Assembly (NCBI GenBank): GCA_028532905.1
Contig: JAQQAM010000142.1
Coordinates: forward strand, 1 to 32,493
Origin: Spirochaetales bacterium
Lineage (GTDB): Bacteria > Spirochaetota > Spirochaetia > DSM-2461
Length of the DNA: 32,493 nucleotides
Direction of reading: 5' to 3'
The stretch's first letter is position 1; each line of letters begins with the position of its first letter. Under the pieces are notes generated by a model. The model did no database searches and was not told where the DNA came from. It saw nothing but the letters and a program-made list of their open reading frames with translations. Below are positions 22,870-31,933 of the stretch, piece after piece. Position numbers and translations under genes: made by a program.

Positions 22870-24834
22870 CTAATCCGCCGCTGCAAAGAAGTTCTGGAAC
22901 TCATCGTCTGCGGGTCTGGTAAAACGTCTTAAATCGTCATCACTGCATTCTGTCAGTTCTCTGAATGTACAGGAAGCATTGCTGTCAATGTCTTCACTGT
23001 GACGGATGTATGTGGTCTGGTAAAAGGAAACCTTTTTTGAGGGGTGTATGCCCATTTCAAGGAGTCTCTGGGCGGCAGAGCGGATCAGTTTCAGTTTTGT
23101 CATCAGATCTTCATCGGATGTAACGGTCCATACCCCCAGAATGATCGGTTTCTTGTCGTTATTCATGTCACCGATAAACTCGCCCCGAACCAGCTGCTCC
23201 TTGTCCTTTTTCAGATAAGGGGCAAAATCAAGATGCTCCGCCAGTTTTCTGTCTGTGGCCCTGAAGTTGCCGTTTTCCGGGTTCATGGTAAAGATAATGA
23301 TGTTGTTCAGAGCCTGGCCGTAACTTTTGAACAGGGCTCCCCGAAAATCTTCCTCCTTCCGGGCTGTCTTCAGCTTTTCCTTCCGGGCTTTGATCTCCTG
23401 GGAAATCTCCAGAAGCCAGAGTTTCATACTTTCGTCTTCACAGCGGTATGAGGAGAGCTCTTCCTCGAATTTCTCCCGGCTGAGAGCCCCTTCCACATAA
23501 GACAGGACCGTTCGGAAAATAACTCTGATATTATGGAATTTGCTGAACTTCAGAATCAGATCGAATAGGAATATCTCCATCTTCCGCAGCTGCCAGATGG
23601 AAGCAATCACCGCATTGCGGCTGGCTCCCTCATGGACATCCGGTTTTTCCCAGAGAACCTTGAATTCGTTGAGGCGGCGTTCCATCTGGATATGCCATTT
23701 ATCCATTTTTCCTGAGATTTTTTTCAGTCTGATTTTCCAGACAGTCCCCTCTCCGGGGCGGCTGACAACATCAATGTTCTCAGCTCCGAAGGTGGCATAA
23801 ATCTGGCGTGTCCCCAGACCTTCTCCGGTTTTGTTCCCCTTGGTGGTGACCCCCACAAAGGCGGGGAGTCCGTCTTTTCCGATGGTCAGTTTTTCTTTGG
23901 GTATTCCCGTTCCGTTATCTTCCAGTTCCAGAAGAATATGATCCACATCCCGCAGAAGGGATATGCGGATCACCCCCCTGCGGCCGCTGTCGCTGATGGC
24001 ATCCAGAGAGTTGGAGGCCATATTGATCAGTGCCCGTCCAATATTTACAAAAGAACCGGGAACAAAGGCTCCTCTGGTTTTCAGTTCCAGATGGAGTTCA
24101 CAGGGGGTGGTTGAGGCTTCGATGTAGGGAATGATCCTCTCCAGGATCACATCCTGCAGATTCACTGTATGGGAGGCCAGCAGATTGTCTCTGTAGGAGT
24201 TGAGCATATTGATCATGGTTGTGGTTTCCCTGTTGATATCCTCAATGATCCTGTCTGCATTATCCATGGACAGCATATCCACCATATTGGACATGAGTCT
24301 CAGGGTTTTCCGGGCATCGTGCCGTGTTTTTCCTATCTCTTCAGAGGCCAGAGGAGCGACCTGCTGCTTGCGTCTGTCCAGAACCAGAATATCGTGTTTG
24401 TCCGCCAGCATGTGGCAGTACACAAGATTTCTGTAGACAATGGGCTCACCCTGACGGAATCCCTTGTTCTGGAAAAACTCAATGGTATCTCCCTGTTTTT
24501 CCCATATATACAGATACACTCTTCCGTTGCCGGGTATTTTGGACGCCAGAGATTCTATAAAGGCCGTACCGATGCCCCTTCCTCTCCCGAAGGGGCTGGT
24601 GACCAGTTTATAGATGTGGAAATTCCTTTTGTAGCGGTCCGTATAGACCAGCATATACCCCAGTATTTCTCCCTCATCCACCCAGACACAGCTGTAGTCC
24701 CTGTCTTTTTCAATATCCGGATCCCGAATATAGGGGGAGGGGATAATAAAGGTGTCGATATTGAGCAGGGGGTTGCCTGCCACCTGGTCTTCAATGGTCT
24801 CTGTAAGGGGTTGAATATGGGGATTTCGTTTCAT
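22870..24834 (-). CDS. GNAT acetyltransferase fused to GHKL ATPase
   Basis: A 654-residue cytoplasmic fusion. Residues 1-150 are a GNAT acetyltransferase with the acetyl-CoA loop RGRGIGT (84-90) and the C-terminal FFQNKGF. Residues 165-220 form helices with RHDARKTLRLMS; His172 stands where some GHKL kinases carry their phosphorylated histidine (HDxxN type). Residues 225-372 are an ATPase domain: N box NMASNSLDA (271-279), G1 DNGTGIP (306-312), lid TTKGNKTGEGLG (330-341). Residues 380-654 match nothing I recognise. The pairing of lysine acetylation and kinase modules in one chain is unusual. Its start overlaps the HD gene stop codon, and it is the last gene of the sulfatase operon. Confidence 0.82.
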   Translation of the reverse strand: MKRNPHIQPLTETIEDQVAGNPLLNIDTFIIPSPYIRDPDIEKDRDYSCVWVDEGEILGYMLVYTDRYKRNFHIYKLVTSPFGRGRGIGTAFIESLASKIPGNGRVYLYIWEKQGDTIEFFQNKGFRQGEPIVYRNLVYCHMLADKHDILVLDRRKQQVAPLASEEIGKTRHDARKTLRLMSNMVDMLSMDNADRIIEDINRETTTMINMLNSYRDNLLASHTVNLQDVILERIIPYIEASTTPCELHLELKTRGAFVPGSFVNIGRALINMASNSLDAISDSGRRGVIRISLLRDVDHILLELEDNGTGIPKEKLTIGKDGLPAFVGVTTKGNKTGEGLGTRQIYATFGAENIDVVSRPGEGTVWKIRLKKISGKMDKWHIQMERRLNEFKVLWEKPDVHEGASRNAVIASIWQLRKMEIFLFDLILKFSKFHNIRVIFRTVLSYVEGALSREKFEEELSSYRCEDESMKLWLLEISQEIKARKEKLKTARKEEDFRGALFKSYGQALNNIIIFTMNPENGNFRATDRKLAEHLDFAPYLKKDKEQLVRGEFIGDMNNDKKPIILGVWTVTSDEDLMTKLKLIRSAAQRLLEMGIHPSKKVSFYQTTYIRHSEDIDSNASCTFRELTECSDDDLRRFTRPADDEFQNFFAAAD

Positions 24835-25400
24835 TATTCTCCTGCCAGTCCGGTTTCCTGAGCTGCCGTTTTCATGCCTTCAATGGTCATTTCTATGAGT
24901 TCGCCTGTTTCCATTCCCAACAGGGCGGCTCCTTTTTCTATGATGCTCCGATCCACACCTGCAGAAAAGCCCTTGGCCTTCCACTTCTTTTTCACCGATT
25001 TGACTCCCAGGTCCATAATACTCTTTGAGGGTCTTACATAAACGGTCGCCGTTATCAGTCCTGTGAGTTCATCACAGGCATAGAGAACTTTTTCCATCTC
25101 GTGTTCCGGCTCCACGGTGCTGCAGATGCCCCAGCCGTGGGAGACCACTCCGTGAATGAGTTCTTCCGGCCAGTCTCTTTCCTTCAGAATCTCTTCGGCC
25201 TTCACACAATGCTCTTCAGGATACTGTTCATAGTCGATGTCATGAAGAAGCCCCACCATTCCCCAGAATTCAGGATCATATCCCCTCTGCCGGGCGGCAT
25301 AGCGCATAACCGCTTCTACCGAAAGGGCATGGGTATACAGGCTCTCCGATGTATTGAACTCCTTAAACAGTGCCACTGCCTCATCTCTTGTCTGTTTCAT
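24834..25400 (-). CDS. HD-domain hydrolase
   Basis: A 188-residue metal-dependent phosphohydrolase of the HD family. The metal site is His24, His53-Asp54 in LLHDIDYE, and Asp110 in ACDELTG. Such proteins often cleave nucleotides; the substrate is unknown. It lies 3 bases after the sulfatase-like gene, with AGGAG spanning that gene's end, and its stop codon overlaps the GNAT-GHKL start. Confidence 0.87.
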   Translation of the reverse strand: MKQTRDEAVALFKEFNTSESLYTHALSVEAVMRYAARQRGYDPEFWGMVGLLHDIDYEQYPEEHCVKAEEILKERDWPEELIHGVVSHGWGICSTVEPEHEMEKVLYACDELTGLITATVYVRPSKSIMDLGVKSVKKKWKAKGFSAGVDRSIIEKGAALLGMETGELIEMTIEGMKTAAQETGLAGE

Positions 25401-25403
25401 TGC

Positions 25404-27128
25404 CTACTCCTGTTGTTTGCTTTGTCCTGCCACTGCGGCCGGAGGTCTGGAACGCAGTTTCTTTTCCTTCACCAGTAGATCCCGGACCTGTTTGTCGCTG
25501 AAATCTCCCTCTTTCTGCCATTTTTCAAGATCCAGCTGTTCCAGATCCACAATACTCTCTTTTTCAACACACTGGAGCACTTCATCCACAAAGCTGTTCA
25601 TTCTGTTCTGCTCTCTGGGATCTTTTATGCTCTTCTGGAACACAGGGTACCGGCCTGCTGTGTCATGATTCTCACTGCTTCCTTCCAGGGAGATGAAGTC
25701 ATCTTCACTCAGACAGCCCTCAGGCCCCCACAGCCTCTCCATCTCCATCAGCCGGGAGCGGAGATCTGTTCTGACCTTCTGTACTTTTTCATCCTGTGAA
25801 CTGAACAGAAGGTTCCGGCTCTCATCCGAATCGTTCTTCAGATCAAATAATTCTTCCCGCCCCTCTCTGTAATAGTAATTGAATTTGTAATCTTCTGTCC
25901 GCAGGGATATCCATCTTCTGCTGCCTGATCCGTATTCCACATATTGGGCCTTCCGGTCTTTCCGGCCGGATTGACTGTCCAGAAGAAGACTTTCTCCCGG
26001 CAGTTTTGTGGTGGTGTAGGAAAACTGTATTCCCGCGGCATCCAGTATAGTGGGGAAAATATCGTTGAGGTCTGCAAAATCGTGATTCACTTCACCGGGA
26101 CTGATTTTCTCCGGATAACTCAGAATCAGGGGGATTCTGGTACAGCTGTCATAGGGCAGACCTTTTTCCATACAGTCATGGTCTCCCAGCATATCGCCGT
26201 GGTCACTGAGGAAAATGATCAGGGTATTCCGTCTCTGATCCGTATCTTCCAGACAGTCCAGAACCCGGCCTATGTTGTAGTCCACCTGTGATACGGCACT
26301 GTAGTAAAGCTCCCTGTACCGTTTGAACCACTCTGAGGGAATCTTTCTGAACTGTTCGGCGTTGCTGCCGGCTGTATGGCTCAGAGGGGTTGTGGATTTT
26401 CTTAAGGGGGGGAGTTCCTTTTCTGTGTAGAGTTCTGTGAATCTTCCGGCAGGCGACTGGGGAGGATGGGGTGTGTGCCAGCTCAGCTTCATCATCCAGG
26501 GATGCCTTCCTCTGTTGGTTTCCAGAAAATCCAGAGCCCTGTCGGCTATCCAGGTATCACCCTGGTGTTCCTCCGGCAGCAGGGGATTCTGGGGGATATG
26601 ATACAGCAGATTCTCACAGCCGTGGATGTTGAGAATGTGGCCGTATCCCTGATTCTTCAGATAGAGGGCATAGTCGTCCTCTTCCCTGAAACGGGGGTGG
26701 GGTTCCATCAGATGAATCCTGTCATATCCATGATGCCGCCGGGGCGGAAAAAAACGGTTTTTTCCTATGGACAGGGTCTCATAACCGTGGTCCGACAGAA
26801 GTTTGGGGCAGCTCTGAATCCATCCGGGAACCGCAAAACTGCTGTTGCCGTCGGTGCAGCCGTGGGTTTTCCCTGTCAGTCCGGTGAGCAGATTGTGCCG
26901 CGCAGGCATTCCGTCGGGAACGGGAGTAAAGGCATTGCTGTACAGACGTCCCGATGCGGCCAGTCTGTCAAGCTGAGGAGTATACATGAACTCCGCTCCC
27001 CCCGCTCTGAAGCTGTCGAATCTCTGCTGGCCGGTCATCAAAATCAGGATATTGGGTTTAACCGAATCCGCATCTGTCCGTTCATAGGGCAGGGTTGTGA
27101 GTGTATCTGTTTCCCGGGAACCATCCAT
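25404..27128 (-). CDS. Sulfatase-fold protein, catalytic residue missing
   Basis: A 574-residue member of the sulfatase/alkaline phosphatase superfamily: NILILMTGQQRFDSF (26-40), SDHGDMLGDH and the later lysine in MEKGLPYD. Active sulfatases need a Cys or Ser in CxPxR that becomes formylglycine. Here that segment is GMPAR (73-77), with Gly73 in its place; I checked the codon (GGA). The usual metal-binding Asp before Q-Q is Gly33. No signal peptide is seen. The chain is full length and in frame, so it is not a decaying pseudogene by length. It may be a binding or regulatory protein, or use another mechanism. It is the first gene of an operon with HD and GNAT-GHKL proteins. The ATG has GGGAG 11 bases upstream. 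Confidence 0.83.
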   Translation of the reverse strand: MDGSRETDTLTTLPYERTDADSVKPNILILMTGQQRFDSFRAGGAEFMYTPQLDRLAASGRLYSNAFTPVPDGMPARHNLLTGLTGKTHGCTDGNSSFAVPGWIQSCPKLLSDHGYETLSIGKNRFFPPRRHHGYDRIHLMEPHPRFREEDDYALYLKNQGYGHILNIHGCENLLYHIPQNPLLPEEHQGDTWIADRALDFLETNRGRHPWMMKLSWHTPHPPQSPAGRFTELYTEKELPPLRKSTTPLSHTAGSNAEQFRKIPSEWFKRYRELYYSAVSQVDYNIGRVLDCLEDTDQRRNTLIIFLSDHGDMLGDHDCMEKGLPYDSCTRIPLILSYPEKISPGEVNHDFADLNDIFPTILDAAGIQFSYTTTKLPGESLLLDSQSGRKDRKAQYVEYGSGSRRWISLRTEDYKFNYYYREGREELFDLKNDSDESRNLLFSSQDEKVQKVRTDLRSRLMEMERLWGPEGCLSEDDFISLEGSSENHDTAGRYPVFQKSIKDPREQNRMNSFVDEVLQCVEKESIVDLEQLDLEKWQKEGDFSDKQVRDLLVKEKKLRSRPPAAVAGQSKQQE

Positions 27129-27236
27129 TATAAGTCCATCTCCCTTTGTGTGTATTACTGTTACTATAATACAGCAGGAGGGATCAGGGGAGGGCTTTGG
27201 GACAAATTAAAGGGGGATGCTGCCGCCGCCGGGGAG

Positions 27237-28088
27237 TTATTTCTCTGAAATTTCACCTCTGCCGTAGGCTTCTGTGTAGTTTCTGAACAGATCCATCACT
27301 TTCCGGGTTTTGTCTCCAACCCTGCCTGATGCAATCTTTACCTCATCAACCTGAATAACCGGTATGATTTCCTTATTGCTGGCAGAGATGAAAATCTCAT
27401 CCGCCCGGAGCAGATCCTCTCTGCTGACTTCTCCCGGCTCCACGGTAAACTCGGATTCCATCAGTTCAATTATGACAGAGCGGGTAATTCCCGGAAGGAT
27501 ATCCCTGTCCGGAGTGACCCAGCGGCCGTCCAGATGGAGGAAAATATTGGTGGTCGTCCCTTCGTGGACATTTCCCTTCCGGTCTACATAGACGGCTTCA
27601 ACGGCTCCGGCTTTTTTAGCCTGCTGCTGAGTGAGTACGGCATTCATATAGTTGGTACTTTTGGCCTCGGGCATATAGCGTTCCACCTGGGCTGTGATGA
27701 TTTTCACTCCCTCTGTGTACCACCATTCGGGGAGTTTCATCCGTTCGGTGACCATAACAATGAACTTTCCATTGCCCCCGGGACTGACTGAATCGGCACT
27801 GATGCCCCCGGTATAGATGATCCTCACATTTGATTCTTCAAAACTGTTCCGGGACAGGGTTTCCATGACCACGTCATAGATTTCTTGTTCAGACAGGGGG
27901 AGGGGAAGTCCCATACAGTCTCCGGAATGGGCGAATCTTCTGATATGTTCTTTCAGGTAAAAGGGTCTGCCCCTGTAGGTTCTCATATAGTCGAAAATGG
28001 CATATCCCCTCAGCACGGCCATATCGTTGACCGGCAGGACTGCCTTGTCAGATTCAATAAACTCTCCGTCCATGTAGTAAATACTCAT
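27237..28088 (-). CDS. Class IV (D-amino acid/branched-chain type) aminotransferase
   Basis: A 283-residue PLP enzyme of fold type IV. The PLP lysine is Lys143 in EAKSTNYMNA, and the conserved glutamate is Glu176 in HEGTTTNIF. LPGITR (198-203) binds the cofactor phosphate. The family includes branched-chain and D-alanine aminotransferases and 4-amino-4-deoxychorismate lyase. The lysine block AKSTNYM fits aminotransferases, but the substrate is open. AGGAG lies 8 bases before the ATG. A second class IV enzyme lies at the right end of the window. Confidence 0.88.
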   Translation of the reverse strand: MSIYYMDGEFIESDKAVLPVNDMAVLRGYAIFDYMRTYRGRPFYLKEHIRRFAHSGDCMGLPLPLSEQEIYDVVMETLSRNSFEESNVRIIYTGGISADSVSPGGNGKFIVMVTERMKLPEWWYTEGVKIITAQVERYMPEAKSTNYMNAVLTQQQAKKAGAVEAVYVDRKGNVHEGTTTNIFLHLDGRWVTPDRDILPGITRSVIIELMESEFTVEPGEVSREDLLRADEIFISASNKEIIPVIQVDEVKIASGRVGDKTRKVMDLFRNYTEAYGRGEISEK

Positions 28089-28253
28089 TCAGGGACTCCT
28101 GTTGCTCGTAGGCTTGATTCAAGTGTAAGCCGTATTGTATAGAAAAACAGTAAAATGTGCAGGCCGATATGACGTTTTATTCGTATTTTCTGCATCGGGA
28201 GTCTGCCCTGAATAGTACACAGGGAGGATAGGGTTCTTTCGGGGGTAAAATGC

Positions 28254-28283
28254 TTTACAATCCCTGTGTTTTACTGGAATAAT
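28254..28283 (+). promoter_or_regulatory. Promoter abutting the chemoreceptor gene
   Basis: TTTACA (28254-28259), 18 bases, AATAAT (28278-28283). The -10 box ends 6 bases before the ATG at 28290, so transcription should start at or next to the start codon. GGGG at 28285-28288 is too close to the ATG to be a normal ribosome site. Apart from a short CCCTG/CAGGG inverted repeat near 28207-28224, nothing else is seen in 28089-28253. Confidence 0.5.
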
Positions 28284-28289
28284 TGGGGC

Positions 28290-30521
28290 ATGAAAAAAGT
28301 TATCCTCGGTATTCTTATAATATTTACAGCGGCCAGCGGTTTCGGACAAAGCGTAAACAAGGGTAAACTGGACCTTTCTCAACATGACTGGAACCGTCCG
28401 GTACCCTTGAACGGCGAATGGGAGTTTGCCTGGGAACAGCAGCTGGAGCAGCCGGGGAGCTTCGATGCTTATGTAAAGGTTCCTTCCTCCTGGAATTCCT
28501 ACGATCTGGGGTCCGGCAGAACCCCCGGGAGTACGGGATATGCCACCTACAGTATGACTGTAAGCCTTTCCGGGGATGAACCTCCCCTGGCACTGGAACT
28601 GAACAGACCGAATAATGCCTACAGGGTCTATTTCAACTCCGTTCTGGCGGGGCAGGCTGGTGTGGCGGGCACCTCTAAAAAGAGTACAGTTCCCCTTTAT
28701 GATAAGGAAATCTTTATAATTCCTCCCCATATAGAAGAACTTGAAATCAGTATTCAGATCAGTAACTTCCATCAGTACACCGGAGGCATTCAGGAACAGA
28801 TGGTTCTGGGGGAATACGGACAGATAAAATCCGGATGGGACCGTAAACGGGGACTGGAAATGCTTCTGATCGGAGTTTCTCTTTCCATGATGATCTACTA
28901 TCTGGTACTCACCCTGTTTATGAAGGAAAAATCCTATTTATACTTTTTTCTCTTTACCATGATCGCCGTAGTCAGAGCCCTGGTTACGGAGTCCATATTT
29001 ATACAGGAACTGATTCCTGCCTTAAGCTGGCAGATCCTGATCCGGGTGGAATACCTGACCTTTGCCACTATCGGAACGGCTATGGTTGTTCTTTTAAAAG
29101 AACTGTATCCGAAGGATGTCCACAAAGTCCCTCTGTTCATTTCCCTGGGGCTGTCGGGACTCTACTCCCTGATCATCCTATTTACACCGTCGGTTTTTTC
29201 AACTTCCTTTATTACTGTTCAGCAGATGATCATGATACTCCAGAATATCTATATCATTTATATTGGCGTCAGAATTGTCCGCAGAAAAAGGGACAGCGCC
29301 GTTTATGCCCTGGTGGGTATTATGATTCTGATGGTGGCTTTTGTGAATGATGTTCTGAATGCCATGGTCATTCTTCAGACTAAATCCATCCTCAGCTTCG
29401 GTATGATGGGTTTTCTCCTCTGTATGGCTTTTCTTCTGGCCAGACAGTTTACGGCTGCCAAGGACAGAAGCGACCGCCTGAGCCATGATCTGGAAGTCTC
29501 AAGCCGTCAGTTGGAAGCCCTGTTTCAGGAGATCCGCCTGGCCGGGGGCAACCTGTCTGAATCGGGTCAGGCCCTGAACCGCAGTATGGAGAGTGCCCGG
29601 GAGGCTGTTTCGGAAATCACAGGCCACATCAACTCCGTGGACAAGGAAGTCAGCAGTCAGAACCAGGGAATTAATGAGAATGCCGAGGCATCAAGCAAGC
29701 TGAACACCTTCCTCACGTCTCTGGATGCAGGAATCAACAGGCAGTCGGAGCAGACGGAACGGGCGGCTACAACTATTGCAACCCTTCTGGAGGAAACAGA
29801 GGAACTGTTCAAGCGCTTTGCCGGAATGGAGGATTCCTTCAGGGATCTGTCTGAATCCAGTTCCTCCGGAGAAGAGCTGATGACGAATATGAGTCAGCTG
29901 GCAACAGCGGTGAGCCGCCGTTCTGAAAGACTGATTGAGACCAATGAGCTGATTTCCGGTATTTCCAGCCAGACCAATATGCTGGCTATGAATGCCGCCA
30001 TTGAAGCCGCCCATGCGGGAGACGCAGGAAAAGGATTTGCTGTCGTGGCCGATGAAATCCGCAAACTGGCCGAACAGACAGCCGATCAGTCTTCCGAGTC
30101 TGACAAAGAGCTGAAAGAGATCCTTTCAGAAATCAGGGGAATGGTCAGTGCCACGGAAAATGTGGAAACCCAGTTTCTGAACATTCAGCAGAGTATTACG
30201 GATTTCAGGAACAATCTGAATGAGATGAAAGGGGTTCTGGATGAACAGAACCGGCAGGGAGATGCCATCAGGGACAGCCTTGAGTCGGTACAGAATGAAT
30301 CGAATCAGGTTCTGAGTGAATCGTCTGAGATCAGAATCAGCAGGGAAAAGGCGGAAGCCAGTCTTGTGCATCTTCAGGAGCTGAGCTCCCAGGTGAACAG
30401 ACGAGTGGAGGAGATGCTGGAAAGCACCTCCCTCCTACATGACGCCCTGTCTGCCGCCGGCACTATGGAACGGTCAACGGGAGAGGCGATTAAACGGCTG
30501 ATCACTTTGACTGAACAGTAG
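28290..30521 (+). CDS. 7TMR-DISM receptor with chemotaxis signalling domain
   Basis: A 743-residue receptor. A signal peptide ([20 protein letters not shown]) leads into an external beta-sandwich domain (about 25-180, beginning LNGEWEFAW), then seven membrane helices (about 188-388), then a long helical cytoplasmic domain. The tip of that domain (about 560-598) reads [39 protein letters not shown], split over the usual CheA/CheW-binding hairpin; shorter parts such as [10 protein letters not shown] are diagnostic. No HAMP linker is visible. The 7TMR-DISM sandwich often binds carbohydrates. A GTG 24 bases upstream is in frame, but the ATG at 28290 gives a clean signal peptide. Confidence 0.9.
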   Translation: MKKVILGILIIFTAASGFGQSVNKGKLDLSQHDWNRPVPLNGEWEFAWEQQLEQPGSFDAYVKVPSSWNSYDLGSGRTPGSTGYATYSMTVSLSGDEPPLALELNRPNNAYRVYFNSVLAGQAGVAGTSKKSTVPLYDKEIFIIPPHIEELEISIQISNFHQYTGGIQEQMVLGEYGQIKSGWDRKRGLEMLLIGVSLSMMIYYLVLTLFMKEKSYLYFFLFTMIAVVRALVTESIFIQELIPALSWQILIRVEYLTFATIGTAMVVLLKELYPKDVHKVPLFISLGLSGLYSLIILFTPSVFSTSFITVQQMIMILQNIYIIYIGVRIVRRKRDSAVYALVGIMILMVAFVNDVLNAMVILQTKSILSFGMMGFLLCMAFLLARQFTAAKDRSDRLSHDLEVSSRQLEALFQEIRLAGGNLSESGQALNRSMESAREAVSEITGHINSVDKEVSSQNQGINENAEASSKLNTFLTSLDAGINRQSEQTERAATTIATLLEETEELFKRFAGMEDSFRDLSESSSSGEELMTNMSQLATAVSRRSERLIETNELISGISSQTNMLAMNAAIEAAHAGDAGKGFAVVADEIRKLAEQTADQSSESDKELKEILSEIRGMVSATENVETQFLNIQQSITDFRNNLNEMKGVLDEQNRQGDAIRDSLESVQNESNQVLSESSEIRISREKAEASLVHLQELSSQVNRRVEEMLESTSLLHDALSAAGTMERSTGEAIKRLITLTEQ

Positions 30522-30526
30522 TCTCC

Positions 30527-31861
30527 TCATCCGGTCTTCTTTCCTGACAGGACCGGAATGCCGGCCAGTCCCAGAAGGCCGGCTGCCAGAACGCCCAGCC
30601 AGCCGGTGTGTCTGTAGTGCCCCCATATGGTTTCCATCAGACTAAAACTCCAGGGACCCAGGGCGCTGCCGGCAACCATGGCGCTCATGGCCATACCTGA
30701 AATAGCCCCCAGATGCTCCCGGCCGTAGAGTTTAGGCCAGGTAACCGAATTGATGACACCGAACAGACCTCCGGCTACCCCGAAGCCTCCAATCAGAAGA
30801 AGCTGAGACCTCGTACTGTAGGGGAGGGTGAGGGCATAGGCTCCGGCAATAATGGAAATGACTGTGGCATAAAAATGATATTTCATATCGATTATATCAC
30901 TGAGCCAGCTGCCCAGAAAACGGGAGCCCACCGACAGAAAGGATATAGGCAGAAAGATAGCCACGGCCTGAGTTGTGGTCTTCCCCATTGATGAAAATAT
31001 GGAAGTTACATGAAAGGTGAAGGCTGTATTGTAGAGGGCCCAGAAGAAGAGAATACCCATATAACACCAGAGCCTCGGATCTCTTCGGGCTTCTTCCAGA
31101 GTGCAGGAACGGACCGGCTCTTTCTGTTTCGCTTTACTGCCGGTCCGGATGGTCACTCCCTCTTCCATCTCCATGCCGCAGTCCTCGGGGCTGTCCCGGA
31201 AGACTGTAATAATAAAGGGAATAATCAGGACTATCATAAAAAGTCCCATATACATCCAGGATCTGTTCCAGTCGGACAGTTCAATCAGACCCTGCAGTAT
31301 CCGGGGAGCATAGGAGAAGCCGAAGGCTGTAAAGATCCCCATCACAGCAGAGGCAAAGCCCCTGTGGGCCTCGAACCAGCGCATCACCATGCCCCTTGAA
31401 ACCAGTGTCAGCACCCCCTGTCCGAAAAAGCGGATACCGAAGAAACCCAGAATCATAAAAGCAAAGGCTCCCTGAGCTCCCTGTATGGGGAGAAGAGAGC
31501 TCAGAGCGCCAGTGATCTCAACTGAATAGGAGAGAAGTATAAGACAGAGTCCCAGACCCAGTGCCGAACCGGCGGCTGCCACCCGGGCTCCAAAGCGGTC
31601 ATAGAACACCCCGGCTCTGGTCATTACAAATGAACTGGCCAGGGTTCCTATCATATAGGCTGTAGAAATCTGAATCCGGCTGAGTTTCAGATTCTTAATC
31701 AGATGGTCTGTATAGACAGACACCCCCATGGTCTGTCCGGGAATGCTGAAGAGGATACCCAGGGCACCGGCAGCAAGGACGACCCATCCGTAGTAAAAGG
31801 GAACCTTCTTTGGTGAGAAAGGGAAGGTTCCCGGAATAATGTGATTTTTTTCAGTATTAAT
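30527..31861 (-). CDS. MFS permease (OFA-like), apparent ATT start
   Basis: A 12-helix major facilitator of the oxalate/formate antiporter-like group. The first ATG in frame (31729) would remove most of helix 1. Upstream the frame stays open and encodes KVPFYYGWVVLAAGALG and LFSIPGQT, a normal first helix for this group. A strong AAGGAG (31868-31873) precedes it. No ATG, GTG or TTG occurs between the upstream in-frame stop (31883-31885) and 31729. The codon at the right distance, 6 bases after AAGGAG, is ATT (31859-31861). With it the protein is 444 residues. The start is therefore unusual; the gene itself is certain. It lies 72 bp after the aminotransferase, probably in one transcript. Confidence 0.8.
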   Translation of the reverse strand: MNTEKNHIIPGTFPFSPKKVPFYYGWVVLAAGALGILFSIPGQTMGVSVYTDHLIKNLKLSRIQISTAYMIGTLASSFVMTRAGVFYDRFGARVAAAGSALGLGLCLILLSYSVEITGALSSLLPIQGAQGAFAFMILGFFGIRFFGQGVLTLVSRGMVMRWFEAHRGFASAVMGIFTAFGFSYAPRILQGLIELSDWNRSWMYMGLFMIVLIIPFIITVFRDSPEDCGMEMEEGVTIRTGSKAKQKEPVRSCTLEEARRDPRLWCYMGILFFWALYNTAFTFHVTSIFSSMGKTTTQAVAIFLPISFLSVGSRFLGSWLSDIIDMKYHFYATVISIIAGAYALTLPYSTRSQLLLIGGFGVAGGLFGVINSVTWPKLYGREHLGAISGMAMSAMVAGSALGPWSFSLMETIWGHYRHTGWLGVLAAGLLGLAGIPVLSGKKTG

Positions 31862-31933
31862 AAAAAACTCCTTGAAGTCTATTCAAGTATATAGAAAAGG
31901 AACTTCAGGGAGAAGCTTGTGTCTGACCAGGGT

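Noticed and set aside
24169-24861. A 230-codon plus-strand frame
   Set aside because: It is antisense to the GNAT-GHKL gene, whose motifs are clear in the other strand.
28119-28772. A 217-codon minus-strand frame
   Set aside because: It overlaps the signal peptide and sensor domain of the chemoreceptor and shows no recognisable domain.
30527-31729. The MFS protein starting at ATG 31729
   Set aside because: It lacks a ribosome site and would lose most of the first membrane helix, which is encoded in frame upstream.
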